Translations under genes and position numbers: made by a program
Source of the DNA: Nitrososphaerota archaeon
Lineage (GTDB): Archaea > Thermoproteota > Nitrososphaeria_A > Caldarchaeales > JAVZCJ01
Length of the DNA: 48,293 bases
Direction of reading: 5' to 3'
Assembly: GCA_038817485.1 (NCBI GenBank)
Contig: JAWAZL010000010.1
Location: 1 to 48,293, forward strand
Notes under the pieces: generated by a model
What the model was told of the DNA's origin: nothing
The model's input: only the letters and a program-made list of their open reading frames with translations
Databases searched by the model: none
Part shown: in pieces, positions 7,826 to 16,622 of the stretch
Position numbering within the stretch: the stretch's first letter is position 1
Layout of the letters: the number at the start of each line of letters is the position of its first letter

Positions 7826-9022
7826 TTATAATATTGCTTTTGCAATTTTTAAAGCAAATAATGGATGCTTCATAAGTTTCATAGCTACTCTAGTTGTATT
7901 CATTCCATTTGCTAAATCCACTATATCTTGTCCATCTAATGTATCTGCAAGCATATTTAATTCTTCATCACTTAATTTTTCCAATGCTCTAAGTACTTTT
8001 AAACTTTTATTAATTCTTTCACCCCAATAAATATTATATTTTTCAACATATTTTTTAAGAAAATCCTTTGAATAATTTTTTTCTTCAATAGACATTGCAG
8101 CTATTTCTCCAGCTATTTTTCCAGCTGCGATACTTGAATGTATTCCTCCCCCTGTTACTGGAATAACTTGTCCAGCAGCATCACCACATAACATTATGTT
8201 ATCTGAAACTATTTCTTCAATCATTCCACTTATTGGAACTGGAGCTGCACCTATCTCTATTATTTTACTTTTTGAAAAGAAATTTTTATGATTTTCAATA
8301 AACTTATCTAAATAATCTTTTGCATTTGCATTCCTAACCCCTATTCCAACATTTGCAATATTTTCACCTTTTGGAAATATCCATGCATATCCAAGAGGGG
8401 CAACTTCTTTCCCAAAATAAAAATAAATTTTATCATTTTCAAGGTTTTCATAATTAGTAATTCTATATTGTAAACAAGTAATTACTTCATAGTTCTCCCT
8501 TTTAAAGAATTTCTTTGCAACTATCGAATTTACTCCATCACACCCAATTAATATTTTTGTTGAAATAGTTATTTTCTTTCCTAAAATGGATAATAATATT
8601 TCTATTTTGTCCTTATTTCTTCTTATATCTTGTGCATTGGCACATATAGCAAAATCTGCTCCTGCTTTAACAGTTTTTGATGCTAATTCTTCTAAAAAAG
8701 TAGGTTTATCTATTATTGCTCCCCCTTCTTTAGAATAGCCAATTATATCTTTAAGAGAAAAAACAACTTTTTTATCTTCATTAGGTGCAAATATATATGC
8801 TCCATTAATTTTTTGTTTTATAAAATTTGAGGAAGGTTTTATTTCGGCTGTCTCAAATGTTGAAAATGATACAGCTTCAGCACATGGTTTTTCTCCTAAT
8901 CTTTTTTCTTTCTCTACTATAAGAGTTTTAGCTCCTCCTTCAGAAGCTTTTCTAGCAGCCGTTAATCCTGCTGGTCCAGCTCCAATAATTACTATATCAT
9001 ATTCTTTATCTATTTTGAACAT
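7826..9022 (-). CDS. Geranylgeranyl reductase-family FAD oxidoreductase
   Basis: FAD enzyme of 398 aa that saturates geranylgeranyl chains; in archaea this is the digeranylgeranyl-glycerophospholipid reductase of membrane lipid synthesis. The N-terminal dinucleotide motif is DIVIIGAGPAGLTAARKA. KPCAEAV near residue 46 is the conserved Cys-containing active-site segment. GYAWIFPKGENIANVGIGV is the YxWxFP signature, and the second FAD motif is NIMLCGDAAGQVIPVTGGGI. The C-terminal helices are complete. It lies 36 bases after the translin gene on the same strand. It could also act on menaquinone or polyprenol chains. Confidence 0.92.
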   Translation of the reverse strand: MFKIDKEYDIVIIGAGPAGLTAARKASEGGAKTLIVEKEKRLGEKPCAEAVSFSTFETAEIKPSSNFIKQKINGAYIFAPNEDKKVVFSLKDIIGYSKEGGAIIDKPTFLEELASKTVKAGADFAICANAQDIRRNKDKIEILLSILGKKITISTKILIGCDGVNSIVAKKFFKRENYEVITCLQYRITNYENLENDKIYFYFGKEVAPLGYAWIFPKGENIANVGIGVRNANAKDYLDKFIENHKNFFSKSKIIEIGAAPVPISGMIEEIVSDNIMLCGDAAGQVIPVTGGGIHSSIAAGKIAGEIAAMSIEEKNYSKDFLKKYVEKYNIYWGERINKSLKVLRALEKLSDEELNMLADTLDGQDIVDLANGMNTTRVAMKLMKHPLFALKIAKAIL

Positions 9023-9058
9023 ATTATTTTTTAATAAATTGGATAAATATATGCTTTA

Positions 9059-9709
9059 TTATTTTATTTTACTTATTTTTTCTTCGAATTTTTCTAAACT
9101 TTTCTCTATTTCTATTTTTCTTGCTTCAAATAATATATCACTTTTTGTTTTTTCTATTAATGAACGTGCAATATCGCACTTTCTTCTTAATCCATGTATA
9201 TTTGAAACTAAAAGTGTACTCATAAGTTCATAGTAAATATTTTCCATTAATTCAAGAATTTCTAAAGCATATTCCAAGTTTTGTCTTCTTAAACTTTCTA
9301 TTGCTAATCTTCTTAATTCTCCTATAAAATCTGCTAAACTAGTTACATATGTTTCAGCTAATACTGGTGCTTCTTTATAATTAAGCAAGCGTTTTTCTTC
9401 AATAAATGTTTTAAATAACATTGCTTCACAAAATTCTTGAAATGCTACTAACACTTCTCCAGAATATATGAATTCTTCATTTTTTGAAAGCATTTCTTTA
9501 AGCATTTCTAAATATTTTTTTGCTTCTAAGAAATGTTTTTCTGCTATTTCTTTCTCTCCTTTATGAAGCGATATTATCGATAAACCACTTTCTTGAACAA
9601 TTTTTCTAGTTATTTTAATTATTTCTTCTTTTATTTCACTTTTTATTGCAAGTTTTTCACGTAATTCTTCCATATCTTTACGAAATTCTGTTAAATCCAT
9701 TATTCCCAA
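9059..9709 (-). CDS. Translin-family RNA/ssDNA-binding protein
   Basis: All-helical protein of 216 aa of the translin/TRAX family (archaeal COG2178), which assembles into octamers that bind or trim small RNAs. Visible are the family segments ISLHKGEKEIAEKHFLEAKK, ALADFIGELRR-like (SLADFIGELRRLAIESLRR), LELMENIYYELM and LRRKCDIARSLIEKT. The TRAX catalytic acids cannot be assigned confidently. A start at MDL, three residues downstream of the first ATG, is equally possible. It is probably co-transcribed with the geranylgeranyl reductase gene. Confidence 0.88.
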   Translation of the reverse strand: MGIMDLTEFRKDMEELREKLAIKSEIKEEIIKITRKIVQESGLSIISLHKGEKEIAEKHFLEAKKYLEMLKEMLSKNEEFIYSGEVLVAFQEFCEAMLFKTFIEEKRLLNYKEAPVLAETYVTSLADFIGELRRLAIESLRRQNLEYALEILELMENIYYELMSTLLVSNIHGLRRKCDIARSLIEKTKSDILFEARKIEIEKSLEKFEEKISKIK

Positions 9710-9812
9710 CCTTATTCATATTGAAATTTATTAGTTTATTTAGTTTTACTTTCAATAATCTATTCCTAAATTTTTTATAATTGCATTTTATTAAATAATT
9801 TAAAAGAAAAAA

Positions 9813-9822
9813 CTTATATAAT
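9813..9822 (+). promoter_or_regulatory. TATA-like box upstream of the TYW1 gene
   Basis: CTTATATAAT stands out in the 162-base gap between the divergent translin and TYW1 genes. Transcription would begin near 9845, giving a leader of about 25-30 bases. Confidence 0.45.
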
Positions 9823-9871
9823 ACTCTATAATAAAACATTGAAAGGGAAGTCTTTAATTTAATGAGAATTT

Positions 9872-10792
9872 ATGTTTGAACTTTCAGAAGAAGTTAAAAA
9901 AATTCTTTATAAAGAAGGTTATAGAATAGTTGGTAAAAATCAGCATTCTGCTGTTAAAATTTGTCATTGGACAAAAGAAAGCTTAAGAAAAGGAAGAAAT
10001 TGTTTTAAGCGTTGGTATGGTGTTCAAAGCCATAAATGTTTACAATGTACTGTTTGGTTAGCTTGTATTAATCGCTGTCTTTATTGTTGGAGAAGTATTA
10101 GGCATTCTGGGCCTATTCCAAATGAAAAAGATGTTGATGAACCATTAGAATTAATTGAAGAATTAATAAAACAACAAAGGCTTTTATTATCTGGTTTTAA
10201 AGGCAATCCAAATGTTGATAAATCAAAATGGGAAGAAGCGCAATATCCAAATAATGTTGCTTTAAGCCTTATTGGAGAAAGTATACTTTATCCAAAAATT
10301 TCTGAGCTTTTAGAAGAATTTCATAAAAGAGGTTTTACTTCTTTCTTAGTAACAAAAGGTACTTTACCAAAACAATTAGCATCATTAAAAGAAGAACCTA
10401 CTAATCTTTATATTTCTATTTCTGCACCAGATAAAGAAACATATGAAATAATAGATAAACCATTAACAGAAAATAGTTGGGAAGCACAAATGGAAAGTTT
10501 AGAATTAATGAAAAGCTTCAATTGTAATAAAGTTATAAGAATAACTTTAGTAAAAGGATTAAATATGAAAAATCCAGAAAAATATGCTAAATTAATAGAA
10601 AAAGCAGACCCTGATTTTTGCGAAGTTAAAAGTTATACATGGGTTGGTGAAAGTAGAAAAAGATTACCTAAAACAGCAATGTGTTCTATGGAAGATATTG
10701 AAAAATTCTCAATAGAATTATCAGAAAATTTAGGATATAAGATTAAAGATAAAGATATACCTAGTCGAGTTATTTTGCTTTCTAAAAAATAA
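9872..10792 (+). CDS. taw1: 4-demethylwyosine synthase (TYW1/Taw1), radical SAM
   Basis: Radical-SAM enzyme that builds the tricyclic 4-demethylwyosine base at position 37 of tRNA-Phe from N1-methylguanosine and pyruvate. It is 306 aa, as in archaeal Taw1, which lacks the flavodoxin domain of eukaryotic TYW1. The SAM cluster is C65-x3-C69-x2-C72 in ACINRCLYCW. Cysteines at about 31, 44 and 56 can form the second, pyruvate-binding cluster. The LYISISAPDKETYEIIDKPL segment and the SYTWVGESRKRL motif near the C-terminus are characteristic. It is a single gene with its own promoter. A tiny out-of-frame ATG ORF overlaps its start. Confidence 0.94.
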   Translation: MFELSEEVKKILYKEGYRIVGKNQHSAVKICHWTKESLRKGRNCFKRWYGVQSHKCLQCTVWLACINRCLYCWRSIRHSGPIPNEKDVDEPLELIEELIKQQRLLLSGFKGNPNVDKSKWEEAQYPNNVALSLIGESILYPKISELLEEFHKRGFTSFLVTKGTLPKQLASLKEEPTNLYISISAPDKETYEIIDKPLTENSWEAQMESLELMKSFNCNKVIRITLVKGLNMKNPEKYAKLIEKADPDFCEVKSYTWVGESRKRLPKTAMCSMEDIEKFSIELSENLGYKIKDKDIPSRVILLSKK

Positions 10793-10842
10793 ATTTAATA
10801 TTTTATTTTTAATATTTTATTAAAAAATTATATTTGCTTTAT

Positions 10843-11448
10843 TTATAATCTGATTGTTTCATTTATTTCTAATCCTTTTGAAGTGAAAACTAATATATCT
10901 ATACCATTACCACTTGCAGCATCTCTTGAAATTGAAGCTTTTATTGCTTTAATTGCTAAATCATATAATTCTTTTGGCTTCATATCCTTTCTATATTCTG
11001 CTTCTATTATTCCTATTGCTATTGCTGCTCCTGAACCTACACTTGCATAATCATCTTCTATTATTGATCCTAAAGGATCTAGAACAAATATATGCGCCCC
11101 CTCATCATCTATCCCTCCTATTATTGTTTCAGTTAAATAAGGGAAAAATCTACTATTAAATAAATGATTAGATAAAACTTTGCTTACAGTTTGAACACTA
11201 GGCTCTCTACCTATTTCAAGTCTATATAAATTTATTATAGCTATAGCATCTCTAATTAATATTTGCATATCCCCAATCATTCCTGCACATGCTGCTCCAA
11301 TTTTATCAGTTATTTGAAAAACTTTTTTTGCTTCTTTGCTTATAACAAAATATCCATAAGATACTCTTTTTTCTGATGCTAATACAACGCAATTATCTCC
11401 TTTAAGCCCGACTGTAGTTGCTCCTGGATAAGGATATTGAGTTGTCAA
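10843..11448 (-). CDS. psmB: Proteasome beta subunit, crenarchaeal type, predicted non-catalytic (Thr1 replaced by Ala)
   Basis: 20S proteasome beta-ring subunit, 201 aa. The expected auto-processing junction Gly|Thr-Thr-Thr-Val-Gly reads PGATTVGL here, so the residue at the Thr1 position is Ala10. The other catalytic-site residues align: Glu26 (E17) in LASEKRV and Lys42 (K33) in SKEAKKVFQI. GSGAAIAIGIIEAEY and RDAASGNGIDI are typical. Without Thr1 the subunit should be structural or regulatory, as I recall for one of the two Sulfolobus beta subunits. An active beta paralogue should be encoded elsewhere. The short leader MTTQYPYPG is probably not cleaved. It is a lone gene converging on the TYW1 gene. 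Confidence 0.93.
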   Translation of the reverse strand: MTTQYPYPGATTVGLKGDNCVVLASEKRVSYGYFVISKEAKKVFQITDKIGAACAGMIGDMQILIRDAIAIINLYRLEIGREPSVQTVSKVLSNHLFNSRFFPYLTETIIGGIDDEGAHIFVLDPLGSIIEDDYASVGSGAAIAIGIIEAEYRKDMKPKELYDLAIKAIKASISRDAASGNGIDILVFTSKGLEINETIRL

Positions 11449-11600
11449 ATTTATTACCTCTTTTTTATATTATCATTCCTTAACTATTCATTTTTATTCT
11501 TATATTCCTTAATAATAAACATTTTCTTCCTTATTTTTTTTAAAGAATAAAAGATAAAAAATAATTTAAATATTTAATTAAAAATGGTAAGGCGATTATT

Positions 11601-12410
11601 TTGAATAATGGACTTAACTTAATCGTTCTTATAAAACAAGTTCCTGAAATAGATAAGGTAAAATTCGATATTGAAAAAGGGAGGATAGATAGAAGTTCTG
11701 CTAAAGGTATAATAAACCCATTCGATTTAAATGCTATTGAAGCTGCAGTACAAATTAAAGAAAAAATTGGAGGTAGTATAACAGCTATTAGTATGGGCCC
11801 TCCACAAGCAATATCTTCTTTGAAAGAAGCTATCGCAAGAGGTGTCGATAAAGCTATTCTTCTTTCAGATAATAAATTTGCAGGTGCTGATACATTAGCT
11901 ACATCTTATACATTAGCATGTGCAATAAAGAAAATAGGTAATTTTGATATAATTTTTTGTGGAGAGAAAACTATAGATGGAGATACTGGCCAAGTTGGAG
12001 CTGAAGTTGCTGAGCATCTTAATATTCCTCATGCTTCATATGTTTCTAAAATAATTGAATATAGTAAAAAAGATATTATTGTTTTATCTGAAATGGGCTC
12101 GTATAATTATATTATAAAACTTAAATTTCCATGTTTAATTTCTGTTACTAAGGATATCAATACACCAAGACTTCCAACTTTCAAAGATTTAATGAAAGCA
12201 AGAAAAGCTGAAGTAGAAATATGGAATTCTAATTTTCTTTCAGATATTGCTGATATTAATAAATTTGGTATAGAAGGATCGCCTACGCGTGTTATTAAAA
12301 TTGCTATACCAAAAGAAGAAATTGGAAAATGCAAAATATTTAAAGGGGAAATAAATGAAATTGTTTCACTCTTAACTGAAGAATTGGGGGTTATACTTAA
12401 ATTATGGTAA
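11601..12410 (+). CDS. etfB: Electron transfer flavoprotein beta subunit
   Basis: ETF beta chain, 269 aa, starting with TTG (no in-frame ATG fits the conserved N-terminus LIVLIKQVPEIDKVKFD). It passes electrons between a dehydrogenase and an acceptor. CGEKTIDGDTGQVGAEVAE near residue 120 is the nucleotide-binding segment; its GDT-QVG pattern is one I associate with bifurcating ETFs rather than AMP-binding mitochondrial types. It overlaps etfA by 7 bases, and an FAD-linked oxidase follows. The order beta-alpha-oxidase matches the lactate dehydrogenase/ETF operon of Acetobacterium, which drives lactate oxidation with NAD by electron confurcation. Confidence 0.92.
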   Translation: MNNGLNLIVLIKQVPEIDKVKFDIEKGRIDRSSAKGIINPFDLNAIEAAVQIKEKIGGSITAISMGPPQAISSLKEAIARGVDKAILLSDNKFAGADTLATSYTLACAIKKIGNFDIIFCGEKTIDGDTGQVGAEVAEHLNIPHASYVSKIIEYSKKDIIVLSEMGSYNYIIKLKFPCLISVTKDINTPRLPTFKDLMKARKAEVEIWNSNFLSDIADINKFGIEGSPTRVIKIAIPKEEIGKCKIFKGEINEIVSLLTEELGVILKLW

Positions 12411-13408
12411 AAAATAATGGTATTTTTATTCTATCAGAAGTAGTCGATGAAAAAATTCATCCAATTACTTATGAACTTTTAGGAAAAGGAAGAGAAATTG
12501 CTAATAAACTTAATACATATCTTTCTTCAATTATTTTAGGTTATAATATTAAAGAATTAGCTAAAGAACTCATATATTATGGTTCTGATAAGGTATATGT
12601 ATACGATCATCCTTTATTAAGAAATTTTGATGTCTTACTATATAAACACAATATAGTTAAGCTTCTTTTAGAAGAAAAACCAAGTATTTTTTTAATTGGT
12701 GCAACACCTTTTGGCAGATCTCTTGGTCCAAGAATTGCAGCAGCTCTTAATACTGGATTAACTGCTGATTGTATTGATCTTGATATAGATGAAGAGGGGA
12801 ATCTTATACAAATTAGACCTGCTTTTAGTGGAAATATTATTGCTTATATAAAAACTAGTACTAAGCCACAAATGTGTACTATTAGATATAAAACTATGAA
12901 ACCTGCAATTAAAAACGAGAAAAGGATTGGAGAAATTATTAATAAGAATGTAGAAATTTTAAATGATAATCGTATAGAAATTTTAGATATTAAAAAAGCT
13001 AGAGAAATTAATATATCTGATGCTGAAGTTATTGTTTCTGCTGGTAGAGGATTGAAAAAACCTGAAGATTTTTCAATGATAAAAGAACTTGCTGATTTAT
13101 TAGGAGGAGTAGTAGGATCAAGCAGGCCTCTTGTTGATGAAGGATGGATATCAAAAGAACATCAAGTAGGCTTTAGTGGAAATACTGTTAAACCAAAAGT
13201 TTATATTGCATGTGGAATATCTGGTTCTCCTCAACATCTTTTTGGTATGAGAGATTCTGAAATTATTATAGCTATAAATATAGACCCTTCTGCACCAATA
13301 TTTAGAGTAGCTCATTATGGAATAATTGGAGATATGTATAAGATTATTCCAAAATTAATTGAAGAAATTAAAAGGAGGTTGAAATTAAAGAATGAAAAAT
13401 ATAATTAA
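12404..13408 (+). CDS. etfA: Electron transfer flavoprotein alpha subunit
   Basis: ETF alpha chain, 334 aa, binding FAD in its C-terminal domain. Signature blocks are VGSSRPLVDEGWI, QVGFSGNTVKPKVYIACGIS and INIDPSAPIFRVAHYGIIGD. There is no N-terminal ferredoxin extension, unlike the alpha chains of some clostridial bifurcating ETFs. Translation is coupled on both sides: it overlaps etfB by 7 bases and the FAD oxidase by 17. The heterodimer with EtfB should form the electron carrier for that oxidase. Confidence 0.93.
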   Translation: MVKNNGIFILSEVVDEKIHPITYELLGKGREIANKLNTYLSSIILGYNIKELAKELIYYGSDKVYVYDHPLLRNFDVLLYKHNIVKLLLEEKPSIFLIGATPFGRSLGPRIAAALNTGLTADCIDLDIDEEGNLIQIRPAFSGNIIAYIKTSTKPQMCTIRYKTMKPAIKNEKRIGEIINKNVEILNDNRIEILDIKKAREINISDAEVIVSAGRGLKKPEDFSMIKELADLLGGVVGSSRPLVDEGWISKEHQVGFSGNTVKPKVYIACGISGSPQHLFGMRDSEIIIAINIDPSAPIFRVAHYGIIGDMYKIIPKLIEEIKRRLKLKNEKYN

Positions 13409-14759
13409 AGAAATTGAAAAAATTGTTGGTAATGAATGGGTTATTAAAGAAAAAGAAAAAATGCTTAATTATATTTTTGATGAAACACCTTTACCAATTA
13501 GACCAAAACCATCTGAAAATATAATTCTTGTTAAACCTAAGAATACAGAAGAAATTTCTCAAATTCTTAAATTAGCTAATCAAGAAAAAATCCCAGTTTA
13601 TCCTAGGGGAGGAGGTACTGGTCTTGTTGGAGGATGCATCCCAACTAAAGATGGAATAATTTTATCTTTTGAAAGAATGGATAATATTGAAATAGATAAA
13701 GATAATCTTATGGCAATAGCAGAAGCTGGAGCAACTCTTGGAAAACTTTTATCAATTAGTGAATCCTCTGGATTATTTTTCCCACCTCATCCAGGAGATG
13801 AAGGAGCCCAAATAGGTGGATTAATAGCTTGCAATGCAGCAGGTGCAAGAACTGTAAAATATGGTCCAATAAGAAACTTCGTAAAAGGGATAGAAGTTGT
13901 ATTGCCTACTGGTGAAATATTAAAAATTGGTGGTAAACTTCTTAAAAATAATTTTAGTTATGATTTAATGGATTTAATAATTGGAAGTGAAGGAACATTA
14001 GCAATTATTACAAAAGCAATAATAAGACTTTATCCTCCACCAAAAGCTATTTTAACTCTCATTGTTCCATATGAAAATAGGCATGATGCTATAAATTCTG
14101 TTCCTAAAATATTACAAGAAGGGATAATTCCTCTTGCTATAGAATATGTTGAAAAAGATGTTATAGAAATTTCTGCTAAGCATATAAATAAAAAATGGCC
14201 TATTGAAGAAGGAATAGCTTATTTAATAATAATTGTTGATGGAATAAGCGAAGAAGAAGTTTATGGAGAATGTGAAAAAATAGTTGAAATTTGCAAAAGC
14301 TTTAATTCACTTGAACCAATTGTAGCAACATCTAAAGAAGAACAAAAAAATATTCTCGATATAAGGAGCAATATATATACTGCTTTAAAACCAAATACTG
14401 CAGATATACTTGATGTTACTGTTCCACCAGCTAGCATAGGTAAATTAATGGATATAGTTGATAATATTGCTAAAAAATTTTCTACATATTTGCCTACTTT
14501 TGGGCATGCTGCTGATGGTAATCTTCATGTGCATATTATGATAGATAAAATTAATGAAATAGATAGTATTAGAAATGAAATATATATTGCTACGTTAAAG
14601 CTTGGAGGAACAATAACTGGAGAACATGGAATTGGTGAAGCTAGAATAAAGTATATTCATAATTTTATGGATAAAAAACAATATGAAATAATGTTTAAAA
14701 TAAAGGAAATATTTGATCCAAATAATATTTTAAATCCGGGAAAGAAACTTCCTTTTTAA
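13392..14759 (+). CDS. FAD-linked 2-hydroxyacid oxidase (GlcD/D-lactate dehydrogenase family)
   Basis: FAD-binding oxidase of 455 aa, close in size to GlcD and LctD. The PCMH-type FAD domain shows PRGGGTGLVGGCIPT (residues about 73-87) and GSEGTLAIITKAII. The C-terminal cap carries FGHAADGNLHVHIM and GEHGIGEARIKYIH, the substrate and FAD-binding His motifs of D-lactate/glycolate dehydrogenases. It overlaps etfA by 17 bases, so ETF is the likely electron partner. The substrate (D-lactate, glycolate or another 2-hydroxyacid) cannot be fixed from sequence. A D-2-hydroxyacid dehydrogenase is encoded at 23910-24956. Confidence 0.92.
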   Translation: MKNIIKEIEKIVGNEWVIKEKEKMLNYIFDETPLPIRPKPSENIILVKPKNTEEISQILKLANQEKIPVYPRGGGTGLVGGCIPTKDGIILSFERMDNIEIDKDNLMAIAEAGATLGKLLSISESSGLFFPPHPGDEGAQIGGLIACNAAGARTVKYGPIRNFVKGIEVVLPTGEILKIGGKLLKNNFSYDLMDLIIGSEGTLAIITKAIIRLYPPPKAILTLIVPYENRHDAINSVPKILQEGIIPLAIEYVEKDVIEISAKHINKKWPIEEGIAYLIIIVDGISEEEVYGECEKIVEICKSFNSLEPIVATSKEEQKNILDIRSNIYTALKPNTADILDVTVPPASIGKLMDIVDNIAKKFSTYLPTFGHAADGNLHVHIMIDKINEIDSIRNEIYIATLKLGGTITGEHGIGEARIKYIHNFMDKKQYEIMFKIKEIFDPNNILNPGKKLPF

Positions 14760-14804
14760 TATAAAAAAATTTATTAAATTCTAAAAATTATTTTTCTAAT
14801 TAAG

Positions 14805-15923
14805 ATGTATAAGAGAAAAATACTATGCATAATTTCATTATTTTATCTTATTTTACCCCTTTTTATAGAAATAAGTATTGCCTCTTTTTCTGAACCAATT
14901 TATTATAAGCTCCCTCTATTAGAATATTTTCCAAGCAATATTTATGCTTTTAATGATGAAAAAATATGGATGATAATACCTAGAATTTCAAAAATTGGTT
15001 GCTTAAATCCTAAATTAAGTAGTATTTCACTTTATGATTTACCGAAAGATTCTATTCCAAGAGATATCACAATAGTTGGAGAAAATATATTCTTAATTTT
15101 TTCAGGAAAGACTTTCTTAACATTATTTTCTCTTAATTCATTCAATTTTTCTTTTTATGAACTTAATTATGAACCAATAGATTTAGCTTCATATAAAGAT
15201 GGAGTATGGATTACTTTACCAGATATAAATGAAATAATATTTTTCTCTCTTTCTTCAAAAGAAATTTCTAGAAGAATTAAATGCTCAACTTTATCAACTA
15301 AGAATGTTTTAACTATAAGCTCAAATTATTTATGGGCTATATTGGATACAAGATATCAAATAGCTAGAATTTCTCTTAATTCTTATGAAATAAAAATTTT
15401 AAATTTAAGTAGTAATGCTTTACTTTTATCTTCATCAATAAATGATGAAATATGGATTTTTAATGAAAAAAATGAAATATTAAAAATTGATCAAAATGGA
15501 AAAATTATTTATAAAAAATTTTTAGGAGAAGGAGCAATTTTAATTAATGAATTAGCCTCTTCTCAAGATGGTTCATTATGGTATATAGATATTGGAAGAA
15601 AAAGAATAGGACATATAACTTATGATGGAAAAAAGGAAGAAATGCTTGTTAAGGATACTTCTATAAGAGCTTTTTCTTTAAGTCCAAGCAATAAATTATG
15701 GTTTATAGATGAAAAAAATAATCAAATTGGATTTGTAGAATATATTAAAGAATCTATTAATGAAACTACTTCAATAATTACTATTGAGCAAACAGCTTTC
15801 ACAAGTGTAACTAATACTCCTATTTCTCCAATGATTTTTACAGAATTGCTTTTTGGAATTTTATTAATATTTCCAATAATTATATTATTAATTAAAAGGC
15901 TTTCTAAAAAAAGAAAAAGATAA
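14805..15923 (+). CDS. Membrane-anchored beta-propeller protein (virginiamycin B lyase/streptogramin-lyase-like repeats)
   Basis: Exported protein of 372 aa with an N-terminal signal segment (residues 1-27, hydrophobic after MYKRK) and a C-terminal membrane helix (about 335-362) followed by KRLSKKRKR, so the body faces outside. Repeated blades have the pattern 'LW-x-ID...IG-x-I...G', clearest at SLWYIDIGRKRIGHI and KLWFIDEKNNQIGFVEY, as in six- or seven-bladed Vgb-like propellers. A Ser/Thr-rich linker precedes the helix, as in archaeal cell-surface proteins. The ligand is unknown, and lyase activity is not implied. Confidence 0.75.
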   Translation: MYKRKILCIISLFYLILPLFIEISIASFSEPIYYKLPLLEYFPSNIYAFNDEKIWMIIPRISKIGCLNPKLSSISLYDLPKDSIPRDITIVGENIFLIFSGKTFLTLFSLNSFNFSFYELNYEPIDLASYKDGVWITLPDINEIIFFSLSSKEISRRIKCSTLSTKNVLTISSNYLWAILDTRYQIARISLNSYEIKILNLSSNALLLSSSINDEIWIFNEKNEILKIDQNGKIIYKKFLGEGAILINELASSQDGSLWYIDIGRKRIGHITYDGKKEEMLVKDTSIRAFSLSPSNKLWFIDEKNNQIGFVEYIKESINETTSIITIEQTAFTSVTNTPISPMIFTELLFGILLIFPIIILLIKRLSKKRKR

Positions 15924-15982
15924 TTTTAAAAAAGAATATAAATTAAAGAATATAAATTATTAAATCTTTTATTTAAATAAAA

Positions 15983-16597
15983 ATGAACGATTTTGAAATA
16001 AAGAAAATTAAACAAAAATTAAGAGAAGAAATATGGAAAAAAATGGAAAAAGATGGTATAGCAATATTCCCAGGTGCTTATGGCAGAATTCCTAATTTTA
16101 TTGGAAGTGATAAAGCTGCTGAAAAAGTTCGTGAATTGGAAGAATGGAAAAAAGCAAAAATTGTATTTTCAAATCCAGATTCAGCTCAAAAAAAGATTAG
16201 AGAATTTGCATTAAAAGATGGAAAATTGTTAATAATGGCTTCGCCTAGATTAAAACATGGTTATATAAAAATTGATCCTAATAAAGTAAAAGGGAAAGAA
16301 AGTTTTGCTTCTACAATAAAAGGGGCTTTTAAATATGGTGAAATATTAAAAGAATTACAAAAACCTGATATAATTATTACTGGTTGTGTAGCTGTTGATC
16401 CATTAACTGGTTATAGATTAGGAAAAGGACATGCTTATGGAGATCAAGAAATAAGAATGATAAAAGATAATTTTGGAGAATTGCCAGTAATTACAACTGT
16501 GCATGATATACAAATTGTTAATTCAATTCCTTATGAAAAGCATGATGAAAAAGTTAGTATAATAGTCACACCAACAAAAATAATTAGAATCAGATAG
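15983..16597 (+). CDS. 5-formyltetrahydrofolate cyclo-ligase-like protein
   Basis: Protein of 204 aa of the MTHFS family (COG0212), which converts 5-formyl-THF to methenyl-THF with ATP. Archaeal members may act on pterins other than folate. Family segments: FPGAYGRIPNFIGSDKAAEK (substrate loop), ELEEWKKAKIVFSNPDSAQK, LLIMASPRLKHGY, and GYRLGKGHAYGDQEI, the GKGxGYxDxE signature near residue 150 that binds ATP and metal. It has its own start 59 bases after the propeller gene and converges on pyrE, ending 25 bases from it. Confidence 0.87.
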   Translation: MNDFEIKKIKQKLREEIWKKMEKDGIAIFPGAYGRIPNFIGSDKAAEKVRELEEWKKAKIVFSNPDSAQKKIREFALKDGKLLIMASPRLKHGYIKIDPNKVKGKESFASTIKGAFKYGEILKELQKPDIIITGCVAVDPLTGYRLGKGHAYGDQEIRMIKDNFGELPVITTVHDIQIVNSIPYEKHDEKVSIIVTPTKIIRIR

Positions 16598-16622
16598 TAA
16601 AATTTTATTAATTTGAAATTCT

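Noticed and set aside
9862-9879. Tiny ORF (5 codons) overlapping the TYW1 start
   Set aside because: It could be an upstream ORF, but its length and the AT-rich context make it indistinguishable from chance.
10953-11159. 68-codon plus-strand ORF, Leu-rich
   Set aside because: It lies antisense inside the proteasome beta gene and reads as low-complexity Leu/His, which is a mirror of the real codons.
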